Virus record (IMG/VR): IMGVR_UViG_3300031997_000619
Location: 1 to 22,298 of that record
Direction: 5' to 3' (one strand)
DNA: 22,298 bases
Source: a virus
This document shows, one piece after another, positions 13,331-21,394 of the stretch; positions within the stretch are counted from its first letter, which is position 1, and the number at the start of each line of letters is the position of its first letter. Under the pieces are notes generated by a model. The model had not been told where the DNA came from. It saw only the letters and a list, made by a program, of their open reading frames with translations, and ran no database searches. The position numbers and the translations under genes are program-made.

Positions 13331-15800
13331 CGCACGACCTCTCCTTCTGGGAGAATGCGCTAAGTGTCCGCTGTACGTCGACGACGACTACAAGCACCTC
13401 GTTCGAGGGTTCGGCACTGCCGACCGTCTGATGATCGTCGGTGAAGCCCCCGGCGCAACCGAGGTTGCCCAAGGCAAGCCGTTCGTCGGCGAGTCTGGGA
13501 GACTCATTCGTAGCGTCCTGACGAAGCTCGGAGTTCATCCCGACGAAGACGTCTACTGGACGAACGCCGTCTTGTGTCGACCGCCTGGCAACAAGACGCC
13601 GACCCCGACGACGATCAAGTTGTGTAACGACCGACTGCTCAAGGTCGAACTGCCGATGGTCGCTCCCCAGAAGATCCTCGCCCTCGGCGGCGTAGCGTTG
13701 AGTGCCGTGCTAGGCACCCCCGCTGGGCTTCCGATCACGAAGTGGCACGGACGATCGATGTGGGTGGAGTGGGCGGACGAGATCGGTAGCTTCCCACCCC
13801 GAGCGTTGGCGATGTCGACGTATCACCCGTCGGCAGTCCTTCGCGACCTCGACCTGTTCCGAGACTTCGCGTACGACATCGAGAAGCTGATCTCCCGTTC
13901 GGCGCCGATCCCGGACATCGAGTACACCTGGGTGGTCGCAACCGACGGGCCAGAAGCCTTGGGGGCGTTGAAGGAGCTAGCAGACGGGGCTGACGAGCTC
14001 TCGCTTGATATCGAGACGATGGGTCTCAACCCGATGAGTGACGACATCATCAGCATCGGCTTCGGTTCGCACGACCCAGATCGCGGAGTGATCATTCCCC
14101 TCGCAGTTCTCAACGGGGACCTGACGGCCAAAGCCGAGGTAGCTCGCTTCATCCAGGAGTACAACCACCCGCTCGTTCTTCAGAACGGGAAGTTTGACCT
14201 GCAGTTCCTCGACGTCTACTTCGAGCAAGCGTTGCGACCGAAGCACGTGAAGGACACGATGCTACTTCACTACGCGCTCGACGAACGACCGATCGGTCGA
14301 TACGCGGCTCACGGCCTCAAGGACCTCGCCCGTATCCACTACGATGCGCCCGACTACAAGTTCGACTTCCCTCAGTTCTACGCCTCGCTCGAGAAGCAGC
14401 GTCTTCAGCTCTCGACCGACGACTACCAGACGTGGTACGACGAGACGATGTCGAAGCTGTACGAGTACCAGGTGCGTGACTGCATCTACACGGCGAAGCT
14501 CCACGTCGATCTGTCTGCAGAACTAGAGGCCGAATACCCCGAGGGCAGAGGGCTCCTCGAGACCTTGCTCTACCCAGGCTCGATGGCGTTCACTGAAGTC
14601 GAACTCTACGGCGTCAAGATCGACCTCGAGTACCTGCGGGGGATGAAGGCTGACTACACGGAGCGTCTCGAAGGCTTTCGCAGCGAGCTCGAGACGATCG
14701 CGTGGGAAGGGTTCAACCCCCTCTCGCCCGTCCAGGTCGTCAAGCTTCTCTTCGACGAGTGGCAGCTCGACGATAGCAGAGGGCGATCGACAGAGCGGGA
14801 AGCGTTGGACTCCCTCGTTCGTCGAACGAAGAACCCCGCTCACGTCGACGGCATCAAGAAGATCATCGAGTATCGCTTGCGGGCGAAGGTGCTAGCGACG
14901 TACATCGATGGGATGCTCACGCGAGTCGATAGCGATGGTCGACTGCGAACCGATATCCGACTCGCCGGAACGGCGACGGGGCGTCTCAGCAGCTCCGACC
15001 CCAACCTCCAGAACATCCCAACGTTGATGGGCCAGGAGATCCGCGATGCGTTCATCAGCGAGGACGGCTACACGTTCCTAGAGGTCGACTACTCGCAGCT
15101 AGAGCTTCGCGTTGCTGCCTGGCTGAGCGAAGACGAGAAGATGATCCAGACGTTCAAGGACGGCAAGGACATCCACCGCGCGGTCGCTGCCGCGATGTTC
15201 AACAAGCGCGAAGAAGACATCTCGGAGCATGAACGGTACCTCGCCAAGTACGTCGACTTCGGGGTGATCTACGGTCGCGGAGCGTTGAGCCTCGCTGAGG
15301 GCTGGGAGATGGACTACCTCGAAGAGAAGCTCGGGGGCGTTCGCTGGACCCTTCCTCAAGCCGAGAAGTTCCTGAACGAGTTCCTTGCTGGCTTCCCGCA
15401 GCTGACAGCGTGGATGAAGCGACAGCAGAACCTGGGCTTCCGTCAGCAGTACGTCAGTTCGGCGACAGGGCGTCGTCGTCGCTTCCCGTTCGTGAGCGAC
15501 AGACTCAAGTCACACATCGGTCGACAAGCTGTCAACACGCCGATCCAAGGCTTCGCGTCGGACATCTGTCTATCGTCTCTCATTCGTTTGCACAACTCGT
15601 TGCCGGAGGGGGCGAACGTCCTCTTCCCGGTACACGACGCGATCTACTTCGAGGTCCGCGACGATCTACTCGACGCAGTCATCCCGCTCATTCACGACGG
15701 CATGGAACGAGACCTCCCCAACGGGATCGACCAGGTGGTCCCTATCCCAGTCAAGCTCAAAGCTGGCCGTCGCTGGGGCCAGGTGGAGGAGATCAAGTGA
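13311..15800 (+). CDS. Uracil-DNA glycosylase / family A DNA polymerase fusion
   Basis: An 829-residue protein from ATG 13311, overlapping dpdA by 20 bp. Residues 1-190 are a family-4-type uracil-DNA glycosylase domain: GEAPGATE (44-51), KPFVGESGR, TNAVLCRPPGN and TYHPSAVLR, with Cys16, Cys19, Cys89 and Cys105 providing a full [4Fe-4S] set. Residues 205-405 are a DnaQ-like 3'-5' exonuclease with SLDIET (Asp233, Glu235), QNGKFDLQF and YQVRDC. The polymerase domain follows: motif A LEVDYSQLELR (Asp593), motif B with Lys646, Phe650 and YG, and motif C VHD (Asp776). All catalytic residues are present, so it should polymerise and proofread. SPO1-type phage polymerases are the known precedent for a UDG-like N-terminus. 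Confidence 0.92.
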   Translation: MIIATTDARPLLLGECAKCPLYVDDDYKHLVRGFGTADRLMIVGEAPGATEVAQGKPFVGESGRLIRSVLTKLGVHPDEDVYWTNAVLCRPPGNKTPTPTTIKLCNDRLLKVELPMVAPQKILALGGVALSAVLGTPAGLPITKWHGRSMWVEWADEIGSFPPRALAMSTYHPSAVLRDLDLFRDFAYDIEKLISRSAPIPDIEYTWVVATDGPEALGALKELADGADELSLDIETMGLNPMSDDIISIGFGSHDPDRGVIIPLAVLNGDLTAKAEVARFIQEYNHPLVLQNGKFDLQFLDVYFEQALRPKHVKDTMLLHYALDERPIGRYAAHGLKDLARIHYDAPDYKFDFPQFYASLEKQRLQLSTDDYQTWYDETMSKLYEYQVRDCIYTAKLHVDLSAELEAEYPEGRGLLETLLYPGSMAFTEVELYGVKIDLEYLRGMKADYTERLEGFRSELETIAWEGFNPLSPVQVVKLLFDEWQLDDSRGRSTEREALDSLVRRTKNPAHVDGIKKIIEYRLRAKVLATYIDGMLTRVDSDGRLRTDIRLAGTATGRLSSSDPNLQNIPTLMGQEIRDAFISEDGYTFLEVDYSQLELRVAAWLSEDEKMIQTFKDGKDIHRAVAAAMFNKREEDISEHERYLAKYVDFGVIYGRGALSLAEGWEMDYLEEKLGGVRWTLPQAEKFLNEFLAGFPQLTAWMKRQQNLGFRQQYVSSATGRRRRFPFVSDRLKSHIGRQAVNTPIQGFASDICLSSLIRLHNSLPEGANVLFPVHDAIYFEVRDDLLDAVIPLIHDGMERDLPNGIDQVVPIPVKLKAGRRWGQVEEIK

Positions 15801-16102
15801 CGAAGAAGCGCAAGCGTCGGGGTCGAGTGCTCCGAACCTTGACCGCGCTCCGGCTCAAGCTCGATATGTCGCAAGAGGAGCTCGCACGAGAGATGGGACT
15901 GTGGCAGCCGGACATCTCGATGTTCGAGAGTGGAGCGTTGCCGCTCTCCTCGGAGCGAGCGAATCAGATCCTGTCAGTGTTCGTCGCTCACCCAAGCTCG
16001 AATGTCTTGCCCGACGGGCTCACCGCCCGTGACCTTCCCCTCCCGTGGGATGATGTCTTGCTGCGATTGGCAGGAGTACATCGCGCTAGCTCGGAGGGGT
16101 AG
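15797..16102 (+). CDS. XRE-family helix-turn-helix regulator
   Basis: A 101-residue basic protein from GTG 15797, overlapping the polymerase stop. Residues 12-60 form an XRE/Cro-type HTH: LTALRLKLDMSQEELAREMG, then WQPDISMFESG as recognition helix and turn. The N-terminus is a Lys/Arg patch. As the last gene of the plus-strand operon it could control early/late timing; its operator is unknown, although the palindromes in the 112-nt elements and at 20922-20936 are candidates. Confidence 0.8.
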   Translation: MTKKRKRRGRVLRTLTALRLKLDMSQEELAREMGLWQPDISMFESGALPLSSERANQILSVFVAHPSSNVLPDGLTARDLPLPWDDVLLRLAGVHRASSEG

Positions 16103-16107
16103 CCTAA

Positions 16108-16157
16108 GGACCCCAGCGTCGAGGGTCCCCCCGTGTACAACCGGTGTACACACGGGG
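16108..16157. terminator. Double hairpin between convergent operons
   Basis: Two adjacent inverted repeats lie between the last plus-strand and last minus-strand genes: GGACCC/GGGTCC (16108-16128), and CCCCGTGT (16129-16136) with ACACGGGG (16150-16157). Position and symmetry suit a bidirectional terminator. The rest of the gap up to 16192 shows nothing recognisable. Confidence 0.65.
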
Positions 16158-16192
16158 ACACGGCGGGTAGCTACGAGCGCTGTCAACTCAGG

Positions 16193-16534
16193 TCAGGGTG
16201 TGATCGTCCGCTGAACGAGCAACGTGCCTTGGACGGGGGTCGTGATCTCGCCGCTCAGCGTCATCTCGATATCGAAGATGAGCACCTGCGGCGCGTAGAG
16301 GGGGTTGGTGTCGCTTGGCACGAAGGTGATGTCGACGATGCCGTTTGGAGCATCCGAGATCGCCAGCCCTGCTCCCGTCGTCTTCGTGATCACCGCCGCA
16401 GACGGAGCGTCACCGACCGACTTCCGAACGAGGAAGCGGAATGTGGCTCCCGAGATGTCGAGTGGTCGACCGTCTCGTTGAACTGCGAGCGAGAACACGC
16501 GATTGTTCCCGCGGAACATCTCCAAGTCGTACAC
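16193..16534 (-). CDS. BppU-like tail / baseplate protein
   Basis: A 113-residue protein from GTG 16534, with AGGAG 6 nt upstream, 8 nt after the large tail gene. The pattern FRGNNRVFSLAVQRDGRPLDISGATFRFLVRKS, then DAPNGIVDITFVPSDTN and LIFDIEMTLSGE follows the beta-sandwich of BppU N-terminal-like proteins found in siphovirus baseplates and tail fibres. This supports a virion role. Last gene before the convergent terminator. Confidence 0.6.
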   Translation of the reverse strand: MYDLEMFRGNNRVFSLAVQRDGRPLDISGATFRFLVRKSVGDAPSAAVITKTTGAGLAISDAPNGIVDITFVPSDTNPLYAPQVLIFDIEMTLSGEITTPVQGTLLVQRTITP

Positions 16535-16542
16535 GTCGTCTC

Positions 16543-19500
16543 CTACTTGATCTTGCCGCGGGTGTTGTTGCGGGGGACGGTCTTGCCGCTCGTGTGAGAA
16601 CTGCGGAGCGTCCCATCGACGTCATGTGTGCTGCTCACGCGACCCCGAGTCAGTCGACTCGTGAGTCGTCCGACGATCGCCCCGATGACTGGCTCGACGT
16701 ATCGCTGGGTGACGTGGGTGACGACTTCTGAGACTGTTCCCAAGGTGTCTGCAGTCGTCCGAGCCCACGCTTTGGGGCTTCGACCGACAGCCTCGGCTAG
16801 CGTAGCGAGGGTGTCAACAATGCTTCGAAGGATTGCTAGAGGCGCTCTGATGGCGGACTCTGTGACAGACGAGAGCGTATCTGCCGTAGTCCGTAGTGCT
16901 CCCTTGATTCGGATCGGGACTTCGGAGAGCCCGGAGATCGCGTCACCCACCAGGCGTCCGTAGTCGATGTGCCTCGTAAGAGCTTCGGTCATCGCATTCA
17001 GCGTATCGCCGACTGTTCGGACTCGAGCTGCGCTGGCCCGCGCAACCGCTTCTGTCAAGGACGAGAACGTATCGCCGACTGTACGGAACAGAATCTTGCC
17101 GCCGAGCACCGTCTCCGAGACGATCGATAGAGCATCCGATACGGTTCGAGCTACTGCAATGCCCCCACGAACGACTGCCTCGGTCAACGTCGGAAGAGTG
17201 TCGGCAAGCTCCCGGGCGTTCGTAACCCGGCGCGTCATGGCGTCAGACAACGAACTTAGTGCGTCCCCCGTGATGCGGAACAGAATCTTGCCGCCCTGTA
17301 CAGCTTCAGAGACTACCGACAGAGCGTCTTGGACCGTACGCGGGAGCCCAACGACCCGAGTGACCGACTCGGACATGCTGGACAGGGTGTCCGAGGCTGC
17401 ACGGGCACGAGCCCCCGCAGCCCTTGCTACCGTTTCAGCCAACGATCCGAGAGCGTCGACTGTAGTTCGGAATAGAATCTTACCGCCAACGACTCCCTCT
17501 GAAATCGTTGACAACGTGTCAGCAACTACCCGGGCTACTACGGTACCGCGTAGGGCGGACTCCGTGATGTTCGAGAGGGCGTCCGCTACTGTCCGACTCC
17601 GTACACTGAGTCGAACGACAGCTTCGGACAAGCTCGAAAGGGTGTCGGGGACGCCACGTCGCCAGAACCGAACGGTCGTAATCGACTCGACGATCGAGCT
17701 TAGAGCGTCTGCGACCGTGCGGAATCGAGCCCCGATACGGGCTGCCGCTTCGGTAAGGGCAGATAGGGAGTCGGCCGCTGTCCGACTTCCAGTAAAGGCA
17801 CGAGTCGTAGCGTCCGAGATTGCCGAGAGGGCGTCGCCGGCAGTTGCAAAGAAAGCACCGACGCCCGACTTGATGCCAACGACCGCTTCCGATAACGTCG
17901 AGAGAGTGTCACTAATCGTCCGAGCGACGTCGATGTGTCGAAGAGCGCTATCGGCTAGCGTTGACAGTACATCCCCTGCTGTCCGCACCTTCGCGGCAAC
18001 CGACCGGGCGAGACTATCTGCAACCGAACTGAGGGCATCGTTAGTCGAGCGGCCCTTCGCTGCAGCAGCGCGCGCTACGAACTCACTCGCGGTCGCTAGT
18101 GCGTCTCCAACCGCCCTGACCAGGGTCTTCCGGCCTAGTGCAGTCTCCGAGATTGCTGACAGGACATCCTGAACTGCACGAGTGATATCGATATGGCGAG
18201 TGATGGCTTCGGTCAACGTTGTCAGACTGTCACTGGCCGTTCGGACCTTAGAGGCGACAGATCGGACGACCGCTTCGCTCAGGGTCGAAAGAGTATCGTT
18301 GACTGTCCGTCCCGTTCCCTTGAGTCGAGAAGGGACTTCGCCGAGTGTTGACAGTGCATCTGCTACGGCACGTACGGGATCAACGTGTCGTCCGATGGCA
18401 TCGGCCACCGTTGCTACGGTATCGGCGGCGGTCTTGATGTGAGCAGTAACCCCGCCCTTGACCCCGACAACGGCTTCGGAGAGCCCGCCGCCAGCGGTCG
18501 TGTACTCGATCTCGATTGCGAGGGAGACGTAGTTGCAATCGAACTGACGGGCTGCGCCCGCGTAGGACACAATCGCGACATCAGGCGCAGCGGATGACAA
18601 TGCGGTCCCGCCCGAGATTGTCACCCAGTCGTTGCTTGGGTAGTCGCCGTCGTTGAACACGTCGGTCGCGCCAGCGCCAAGGACGAAGGTCCCGTCAATG
18701 ACGATCTTTCCGCAGTAACACCCCACGTCAATCGACACGACGGACCCGGTGAGTGGAGCAACGGTGCTGGTGCGGACTCGCGTGATCGTGGCACCGACGG
18801 GAACGCCCCAGTCCTCCCACGTCTCGGCACCGGCAGAGGGCGTTCTGATGCGCGCAAATCCGGCGTCGCTGGCGCCCTGATCCCAGCGGTGGTTGACCCC
18901 GCTATAGAGGGAGAACGCGCCACCCGTGTCGTCCGTAGCCCACCCGGCGTCGTTCGAGTAGAACGGCCACGTCTTTGTGACGGTCGCGGTACCCCCGCCG
19001 AAGGCGTCCGCTGCGGTGCGGAATCTCGCGGCAACCCGGGCGACTGCCTCCGACAGGGTGGAGATCGCGTCACCGGCGGTGCGCGGCATCCCCTTGACGC
19101 GGGTCGGAGCCTCGGAGAGGGTGGCAAGCGAGTCGGCGGTGGTCTGGGTGTAGTTGACCGCGACCCTTGGATAGATCGCGACCGTGTAGGCCCGCCACGC
19201 GAGGCTCTGGGCGGTGGTGAACGCTGCAGGATCAAGGACGGAGTTCGTGTAGGCGTACTGCGCGCTCGCCGTCTGGCAGTTGACGGTGACGGCACCCGAC
19301 GTACCCGTCGCCTTCTGGCGCAGGTTGGAGAACGAGGTCGGGGTGCCGCTGACCCACGTGTCGTCATCCGCTTCCTCACCCGCCTGCCCGAACGCTGTCA
19401 GCCAAAGGTAGTCCTTTGACCCGCCAGCGGGCGTCAGCGACCCGGCGTCAGGCGCGGTGCTGGTGCCGGTGGCGACGGTCGAGAACACCGGGGCCGTGGC

Positions 19501-19803
19501 CGAGTCGTGCGTCCCGGTCGTGATGTTGTACGCGATCCACGCGCTCTTGGTGGCGACCGCAGCCGTCACCACCACGCCGCCGCCCTCGGAGCCGTCCAGC
19601 ACCTTGGTGAAGATGTGGAACGTGGCGCTCGTGTTGGTCAGGTTGACGAACGAGGCACCGATGGTCAGCGTGCGCGCCGTGGCATCGTTGGCGAAGAAGA
19701 TGACGACCCGGTCACCCGTGGTCTGGGAGAACGTGACCGTGTGCGTGGTCGAGGACGAACCTGCACCCTCGACCGGGGTGCCCCGGACGGTCGGGCTTGC
19801 CAT
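16543..19803 (-). CDS. Large repetitive tail (fibre-like) protein
   Basis: A 1086-residue protein from ATG 19803, which overlaps the stop of a 27-codon ORF. Residues 1-210 form a beta-rich N-terminal domain of the kind seen in phage structural proteins. Then come about 30 copies of a 21-22 residue unit with consensus RTVADTLSTLSEAVxR, interrupted by a globular insertion of about 170 residues (18490-19000), and finally a basic tail (GKTVPRNNTRGKIK). Ser/Thr- and Ala-rich repeats of this form occur in actinobacteriophage tail proteins and probably build an elongated shaft. No ribosome site is seen, so translation may depend on the ATGA coupling. Confidence 0.75.
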   Translation of the reverse strand: MASPTVRGTPVEGAGSSSTTHTVTFSQTTGDRVVIFFANDATARTLTIGASFVNLTNTSATFHIFTKVLDGSEGGGVVVTAAVATKSAWIAYNITTGTHDSATAPVFSTVATGTSTAPDAGSLTPAGGSKDYLWLTAFGQAGEEADDDTWVSGTPTSFSNLRQKATGTSGAVTVNCQTASAQYAYTNSVLDPAAFTTAQSLAWRAYTVAIYPRVAVNYTQTTADSLATLSEAPTRVKGMPRTAGDAISTLSEAVARVAARFRTAADAFGGGTATVTKTWPFYSNDAGWATDDTGGAFSLYSGVNHRWDQGASDAGFARIRTPSAGAETWEDWGVPVGATITRVRTSTVAPLTGSVVSIDVGCYCGKIVIDGTFVLGAGATDVFNDGDYPSNDWVTISGGTALSSAAPDVAIVSYAGAARQFDCNYVSLAIEIEYTTAGGGLSEAVVGVKGGVTAHIKTAADTVATVADAIGRHVDPVRAVADALSTLGEVPSRLKGTGRTVNDTLSTLSEAVVRSVASKVRTASDSLTTLTEAITRHIDITRAVQDVLSAISETALGRKTLVRAVGDALATASEFVARAAAAKGRSTNDALSSVADSLARSVAAKVRTAGDVLSTLADSALRHIDVARTISDTLSTLSEAVVGIKSGVGAFFATAGDALSAISDATTRAFTGSRTAADSLSALTEAAARIGARFRTVADALSSIVESITTVRFWRRGVPDTLSSLSEAVVRLSVRSRTVADALSNITESALRGTVVARVVADTLSTISEGVVGGKILFRTTVDALGSLAETVARAAGARARAASDTLSSMSESVTRVVGLPRTVQDALSVVSEAVQGGKILFRITGDALSSLSDAMTRRVTNARELADTLPTLTEAVVRGGIAVARTVSDALSIVSETVLGGKILFRTVGDTFSSLTEAVARASAARVRTVGDTLNAMTEALTRHIDYGRLVGDAISGLSEVPIRIKGALRTTADTLSSVTESAIRAPLAILRSIVDTLATLAEAVGRSPKAWARTTADTLGTVSEVVTHVTQRYVEPVIGAIVGRLTSRLTRGRVSSTHDVDGTLRSSHTSGKTVPRNNTRGKIK
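16690..19155 (-). repeat. About 30 tandem coding repeats of 63-66 bp
   Basis: The repeats encode units such as RTVADALSSIVESITTVRFWR. Most are exactly 21 codons, several are 22, and one is 25. Positions 1 (R), 5 (D), 7 (L) and 12 (E) are the most constant. Individual copies are diverged at DNA level, while short tails (GGKILF, RHIDxx) recur in several non-adjacent units, indicating past shuffling or gene conversion. The DNA is coding and is not a CRISPR. Confidence 0.85.
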
Positions 19804-19886
19804 CAGTCGGTCGGCCGGGCAGCCTTGTGGGCTGCGCGCTCCTGCGGCGTCAGGCCGACCAGTTCATCGGAGATCGGGTGCGTCAT
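19803..19886 (-). CDS. 27-residue ORF coupled to the large tail gene
   Basis: ATG 19886 to TGA 19803-19805 encodes 27 residues (MTHPISDELVGLTPQERAAH and seven more). The stop overlaps the ATG of the 1086-residue gene. It begins directly after a hairpin (19887-19912). It may be a short protein or a leader ORF that controls the tail gene; no family recognised. Confidence 0.4.
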   Translation of the reverse strand: MTHPISDELVGLTPQERAAHKAARPTD

Positions 19887-19912
19887 GGTCGGCCCCCAAG
19901 CCGGAGCCGACC
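19887..19912 (-). promoter_or_regulatory. Hairpin directly before the 27-residue ORF
   Basis: GGTCGGC and GCCGACC form a 7-bp GC-rich stem around a 12-nt loop, read on the minus strand between the 302-residue structural gene and the short ORF. It has no T-run. It could attenuate transcription or mask the start codon at 19886. Confidence 0.35.
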
Positions 19913-19941
19913 ATGCTCGTGATCGGCTCCGGGGGAAGTCC

Positions 19942-20850
19942 TTACGCGCCGGCGGCCGGAAGCGTCCAGGTCCAGGTGACCTGAAGAGTGTCGTTGTTAG
20001 CGAGCACCGCATCTGCGTTCAGGTCGGTGATCGCAGCCATGACTCCGCCACCGGCAGCACCGTAGCCACCTGTGAAGTTGCCCGCACGATGAACGGTCTG
20101 TGCGCCTGATGCGGTCCAGGTCTTGACGAGGGTGTACGTGGTAGCGCCGCCCGTGTGGGCGAACGTCGCGGCAGCCCGGCCGCAGCCGTTCGCCGTGATC
20201 TCCGACGCTAGGGTCGTCATGCCTGCGCTGTACGCTGTAGCGTCGTTGGTCAGGGCGATGAACCGTGCAGGACCCTGGCCCGGTAGGATGAGGAAGGCGT
20301 TGGTAGCGGCCGGAGTGCCACCGGACGATGTAAGGACGTCCGTAGCGATCCACCAACCGTCGATGGCGATGGTCGGACCTGCGCCAGTCGTGTTGGCCAG
20401 GACGTTTGTGTAGACTGGAGCTGTCGTGATGCCGGTGATCGGCGCGACGATCCTCGTTCCGGCGAGGGCGTTGGACGCCCAACCTGGTGTACCGGTAGCA
20501 GTAATGGAAGTTGTGGAGACGGCCGTCGCGGGGCTGCCTGCCGCGGTCTGGACGTTTCCGCCCATCGTGTTGTGGATCCAGTCCATCCCGGCGGTGGGAC
20601 GGTAGTTGTGGTTCCAGCCGAGGTCTTCGAAGGTGCCGGGCTTGCCGTGCACCCCAGAGTTTCCGCGACCGATCATCGCGTGGACCCAGTTCGGCCCAAC
20701 GTCGACTCTATCGCCCATGAAGCGTCCGCGGCCGATGATCGTCTGGAGATCCTCATCGATCCGATCGAGAACCTCGGCCTGACTCAGCCCCGTTCGCGGC
20801 TTGTTCTTCGACGTCAGCCGAAGAAAGTTCGGAACGATGATCTTGCCCAT
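19942..20850 (-). CDS. Predicted virion structural protein
   Basis: A 302-residue protein from ATG 20850, with GAGGT about 10 nt upstream. The N-terminal 90 residues are mixed helical (LSQAEVLDRIDEDLQTIIGRG), and the rest is rich in Thr, Ala and Gly with alternating beta-strand patterns, ending in DTLQVTWTWTLPAAGA. This composition is typical of phage capsid-decoration, tail or fibre proteins. The next genes encode tail proteins. I do not recognise a named family, so the label rests on composition and context. Confidence 0.5.
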   Translation of the reverse strand: MGKIIVPNFLRLTSKNKPRTGLSQAEVLDRIDEDLQTIIGRGRFMGDRVDVGPNWVHAMIGRGNSGVHGKPGTFEDLGWNHNYRPTAGMDWIHNTMGGNVQTAAGSPATAVSTTSITATGTPGWASNALAGTRIVAPITGITTAPVYTNVLANTTGAGPTIAIDGWWIATDVLTSSGGTPAATNAFLILPGQGPARFIALTNDATAYSAGMTTLASEITANGCGRAAATFAHTGGATTYTLVKTWTASGAQTVHRAGNFTGGYGAAGGGVMAAITDLNADAVLANNDTLQVTWTWTLPAAGA

Positions 20851-20889
20851 TGCGTGCTGTACCTCGTACTGCGAGCTTTCTTTGATCGT

Positions 20890-20936
20890 ATCCTACGTCC
20901 TTCTCGATTCACTCCCAAGGGCATCGACTATCGATG
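20890..20936 (-). promoter_or_regulatory. Possible promoter with upstream palindromic operator
   Basis: On the minus strand TTGGGA (20918-20913) and TAGGAT (20895-20890) are 17 nt apart, each matching four of six sigma-70 consensus bases, upstream of the 302-residue structural gene. A perfect 6-bp inverted repeat, CATCGA-CTA-TCGATG (20922-20936), lies 3 bp upstream of the -35. The 105-bp gap is the largest on this strand, consistent with a promoter. Confidence 0.35.
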
Positions 20937-20955
20937 TTCCCGGAGCGTCATTGCC

Positions 20956-21180
20956 TCACTCAGTCGTGCCCATCTTGGCGCGCAGCCAGATCAGGAACCC
21001 GGGCACGGCACGGCGCACCGCGCTGATGAGCGCACCTGCGATGGCAGCGCCGAGCAGCAGCCCGACCTCCTTGGCCTGATCCACACTGGTCGGGACGATC
21101 AACGTCAGGGCGAGCAGGGCGGCCAATCCAGTCTCGATGGCATCGACGATGAAGGATCTGGCGAACAGGGGCAATGTCAT
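20956..21180 (-). CDS. Holin-like membrane protein
   Basis: A 74-residue protein from ATG 21180, with AAGGAG 6 nt upstream; the frame stays open further upstream but that part overlaps the next gene. Two hydrophobic segments are visible (about residues 13-30 and 41-58), followed by a basic C-terminal tail (VRRAVPGFLIWLRAK). Size, two membrane spans, charged tail and position near the putative lysin fit a class II-type phage holin. No catalytic motif is expected. Confidence 0.65.
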   Translation of the reverse strand: MTLPLFARSFIVDAIETGLAALLALTLIVPTSVDQAKEVGLLLGAAIAGALISAVRRAVPGFLIWLRAKMGTTE

Positions 21181-21383
21181 GTCGGCTCCTTGTCTGTGCG
21201 TCGGGCGATGATTCGCAGGCATGTCTCGCAGGACTTGCCCACGGGCAGCGTGTCGGTCTGGGCAGCGTGGTCGTGCCAGACGCGCCCGCAGAACGTCCGA
21301 CCGCTGACCTCGCCCGTCACCTCGTCTGCCACCTGCTCGCGGATGGCGTGCCAGCTCACGCGCTGGACCCACTGGACGTCCAT
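21177..21383 (-). CDS. Small cysteine-rich (zinc-ribbon) protein
   Basis: A 68-residue protein. ATG 21383 is chosen over ATG 21395 because GGAGG sits 6 nt before it. Cys32 (RTFCGRVWHDHA) and the pair Cys52/Cys55 (KSCETC), with nearby histidines, make a plausible zinc site. The stop overlaps the start of the holin-like gene (ATGA), so it is part of the lysis cluster. Function unknown. Confidence 0.6.
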   Translation of the reverse strand: MDVQWVQRVSWHAIREQVADEVTGEVSGRTFCGRVWHDHAAQTDTLPVGKSCETCLRIIARRTDKEPT

Positions 21384-21394
21384 GACTGCCTCCA

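Larger units (their letters stand above)
825..20948 (+). repeat. Dispersed strand-biased hexamer GAGCGT
   Basis: By eye I count about 54 plus-strand GAGCGT copies between 825 and 20948 and only one reverse complement (67-72). Copies occur in all three coding frames (Gly-Ala-Leu at 824, Glu-Arg near 907, Ser-Val near 6887) and seven are antisense to or between minus-strand genes (16405, 16606, 16873, 17332, 17451, 17703, 20943). None was seen in about 17.7-20.9 kb. Confidence 0.6.

Noticed and set aside
16967-18172. 401-codon open frame on the plus strand
   Set aside because: It is the antisense shadow of the repetitive tail gene; its regularity mirrors the minus-strand repeats and it has no ribosome site or family resemblance.
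16690-19155. Possible CRISPR array because of many short repeats
   Set aside because: Units are contiguous, diverged, in frame and coding, with no constant repeat plus unique spacer pattern; no cas operon is present.
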